The notes beneath the pieces were generated by a model that worked only from the letters and a program-made list of their open reading frames with translations, was not told the DNA's origin and ran no database searches. Shown here piece by piece: positions 62,865 to 64,000 of a stretch of DNA of 64,000 bases. Source of the stretch: Paraburkholderia sp. BL21I4N1. GTDB lineage: Bacteria > Pseudomonadota > Gammaproteobacteria > Burkholderiales > Burkholderiaceae. The translations under genes were made by a program, and so were the position numbers. Each line of letters starts with the position of its first letter. Position 1 is the first letter of the stretch. The stretch covers positions 372,001-436,000 of the forward strand of contig NZ_PVEN01000003.1 in assembly GCF_002973525.1 (NCBI RefSeq). Direction: 5' to 3'.

Positions 62865-64000
62865 ATGAATGTTTTGGCATTTCACTTTGGGCACGATTCG
62901 GCTGTCACGTTCATCCGGAACGGGGAAATCGTAGGCTCGCAGTTATCTGAGCGCGTCAAGAAGAAAAAGCTGTTCATTGGTCTCAGTTCCGAGCTCATTT
63001 TGCAGTTCATGGAAAAGCACGGCATTGCGCCGGACGACATTGACGCCATCGCACTGACCTCGACCCAGCGCGAAGATGTCTACATCGAAATGGATGGCCT
63101 GCTGGCGGTTGAATACCGGCGTCACCCGGCCGACAAGGTGCCGTCGCTGATCGAAGCGCATTTGCAGCAGGAAGGCAAAGATCCCGTGGATTTCTTCCTT
63201 GGCAATTCGCCCGAGGAGAAGGCCCTCCGTTTACGCCGAATGTTAGTGCCGCACGCGCTCGATCCGCGCTACCGCGACCGCGCCGCTTCCTTCGTCTTCA
63301 TTCCGTGGATGGACTTCGCGAAAGTCGATCACACCACGCCTTATGTGCCCTTGCGCCAGATCGCGGGAGCCATAGACGATTCCGCCCGTTCGTTTGAACG
63401 GGCACCCTACGGCTTTCACTTTCCGGCCAGCGCGGTGTTCATGGGCAAATCGCTGCCCTGCTACATCGTCAATCACCATGCGGCGCATGCGGCGACCGCC
63501 TATTACTGCTCAGGCTATGCGTCGGCGGCTGTCATCACGGCCGACGGCGGCGCTGGCGGCATGCGCGGCGGCTGGTTCTTCCACGGTCGGGATCACGTCC
63601 TGACGCCGATCACGCCGAATCATCTGGAGATCGGCGGCTTTTACTCGCAAACCTCGCGTTCGTTGATCAAGCTTGGCGGTTCCCCGGACGGCAAGATGAT
63701 GGGGCTTGCGCCTTATGGCAAGCCGTCTCTCTTCAAACCCGAACTGGTCGGCAACGCCGCCGACTTCGATGCGCTGCAAGAGCAGGGCGTTCTGCCGGCC
63801 GCAGCCGAGAAACGTTACGCATGGCACGAGTACCTGCTCCAGCAACTCAAGGACCAGGGCTACGACATGGCGTTGCTGGGCGACCCGGACAAAGTGCTCG
63901 AGGGCCCGAATATCGATCTGGCCGCCACGCTGCAGAAACTGTTCGAAGAGACGATGTTCGCGACCGCGGAAGTGGCGAAAGATATCGTTGACCGCCTCGA
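62865..64000 (+). CDS. Carbamoyltransferase, NodU/CmcH type, 3' end beyond the window
   Basis: N-terminal 378 codons of a carbamoyltransferase, starting MNVLAFHFGHDSAVTFIRNG. The Kae1/TsaD-like N-terminal domain shows the metal-binding 'VNHHAAHAATAYYCSGYASA', then 'VITADGGAGGMRGGWFF' and 'KLGGSPDGKMMGLAPYGKP'. Family members transfer a carbamoyl group from carbamoyl phosphate to a sugar hydroxyl or a natural product (NodU on Nod factors, CmcH on cephalosporin, others on antibiotics or O-antigen). The YrdC-like C-terminal part is outside. The upstream AT-rich DNA suggests the first gene of a transferred cluster that continues to the right. Confidence 0.88.
   Translation, partial: MNVLAFHFGHDSAVTFIRNGEIVGSQLSERVKKKKLFIGLSSELILQFMEKHGIAPDDIDAIALTSTQREDVYIEMDGLLAVEYRRHPADKVPSLIEAHLQQEGKDPVDFFLGNSPEEKALRLRRMLVPHALDPRYRDRAASFVFIPWMDFAKVDHTTPYVPLRQIAGAIDDSARSFERAPYGFHFPASAVFMGKSLPCYIVNHHAAHAATAYYCSGYASAAVITADGGAGGMRGGWFFHGRDHVLTPITPNHLEIGGFYSQTSRSLIKLGGSPDGKMMGLAPYGKPSLFKPELVGNAADFDALQEQGVLPAAAEKRYAWHEYLLQQLKDQGYDMALLGDPDKVLEGPNIDLAATLQKLFEETMFATAEVAKDIVDRL

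Overview
The window is about 64 kb of GC-rich chromosome from a betaproteobacterium. It is most probably a Paraburkholderia or Burkholderia-group genome: the cysB/cysI-DUF934-cysHDN block, the lptFG/pepA/holC block, the DUF3460-scpA-panCD block and the DUF2486 gene beside holC are all typical of Burkholderiaceae. This assignment rests on gene content and protein recognition only; no search was run.

Layout. 1-4.1 kb: an RND efflux pump (membrane-fusion protein plus inner-membrane pump, the latter cut by the left edge). 4.4-13.1 kb: sulfur assimilation. cysB is divergent from cysI, DUF934, cysH, cysD, cysN and the siroheme methylase cobA; an orphan periplasmic binding protein sits behind cysB. 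13.1-15.5 kb: a repeat-bounded module with no recognisable relative. Its two inverted arms are built of about 137-bp tandem units and enclose one small unknown gene. 15.5-20.4 kb: cbiX, lptG, lptF, then pepA and holC. 20.4-28.4 kb: a DUF2486 protein, a cytochrome c, ilvD with its divergent LysR gene, lgt, a SIMPL protein, an EVE protein, the 6S RNA gene, zapA and a ZapB-like gene. 28.8-38.6 kb: cobalamin uptake and late cobalamin synthesis (btuC, btuD, cobT, cobS, cobC; then cobU, cbiB, cobD, btuF on the other strand; then cobQ). 38.7-42.4 kb: DoxX, a Fic protein fused to an AbiEi-like DNA-binding region, a thioesterase and an orphan ParA. 42.4-45 kb: panD, panC, scpA, DUF3460. 45.5-51.7 kb: tamA-tamB. 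51.8-61.1 kb: metG, an OmpA-like lipoprotein, apbC, a SodC-like lipoprotein with altered metal ligands, dcd, an Orn/Lys/Arg decarboxylase and a duplicated LprI-type protein. 61.1-64 kb: a bestrophin-like channel, an AT-rich gap, and the start of a NodU/CmcH-type carbamoyltransferase that runs off the right edge.

How the parts fit. CysD and CysN make APS. CysH carries the Cys-Cys/Cys-x-x-Cys pattern of APS reductases and no cysC is present, so sulfate probably goes APS to sulfite to sulfide through CysI, with the DUF934 protein as an unassigned partner. CobA and CbiX supply sirohydrochlorin and metal insertion for siroheme and cobalamin. The B12 block has import and the nucleotide-loop half of the pathway but no corrin-ring genes in this window.

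The least explained structures are the 13.1-15.5 kb module with its strand-composition switch, the Fic/AbiEi fusion with direct repeats upstream, and a 42-codon leader frame carrying 9-bp repeats that overlaps btuC.
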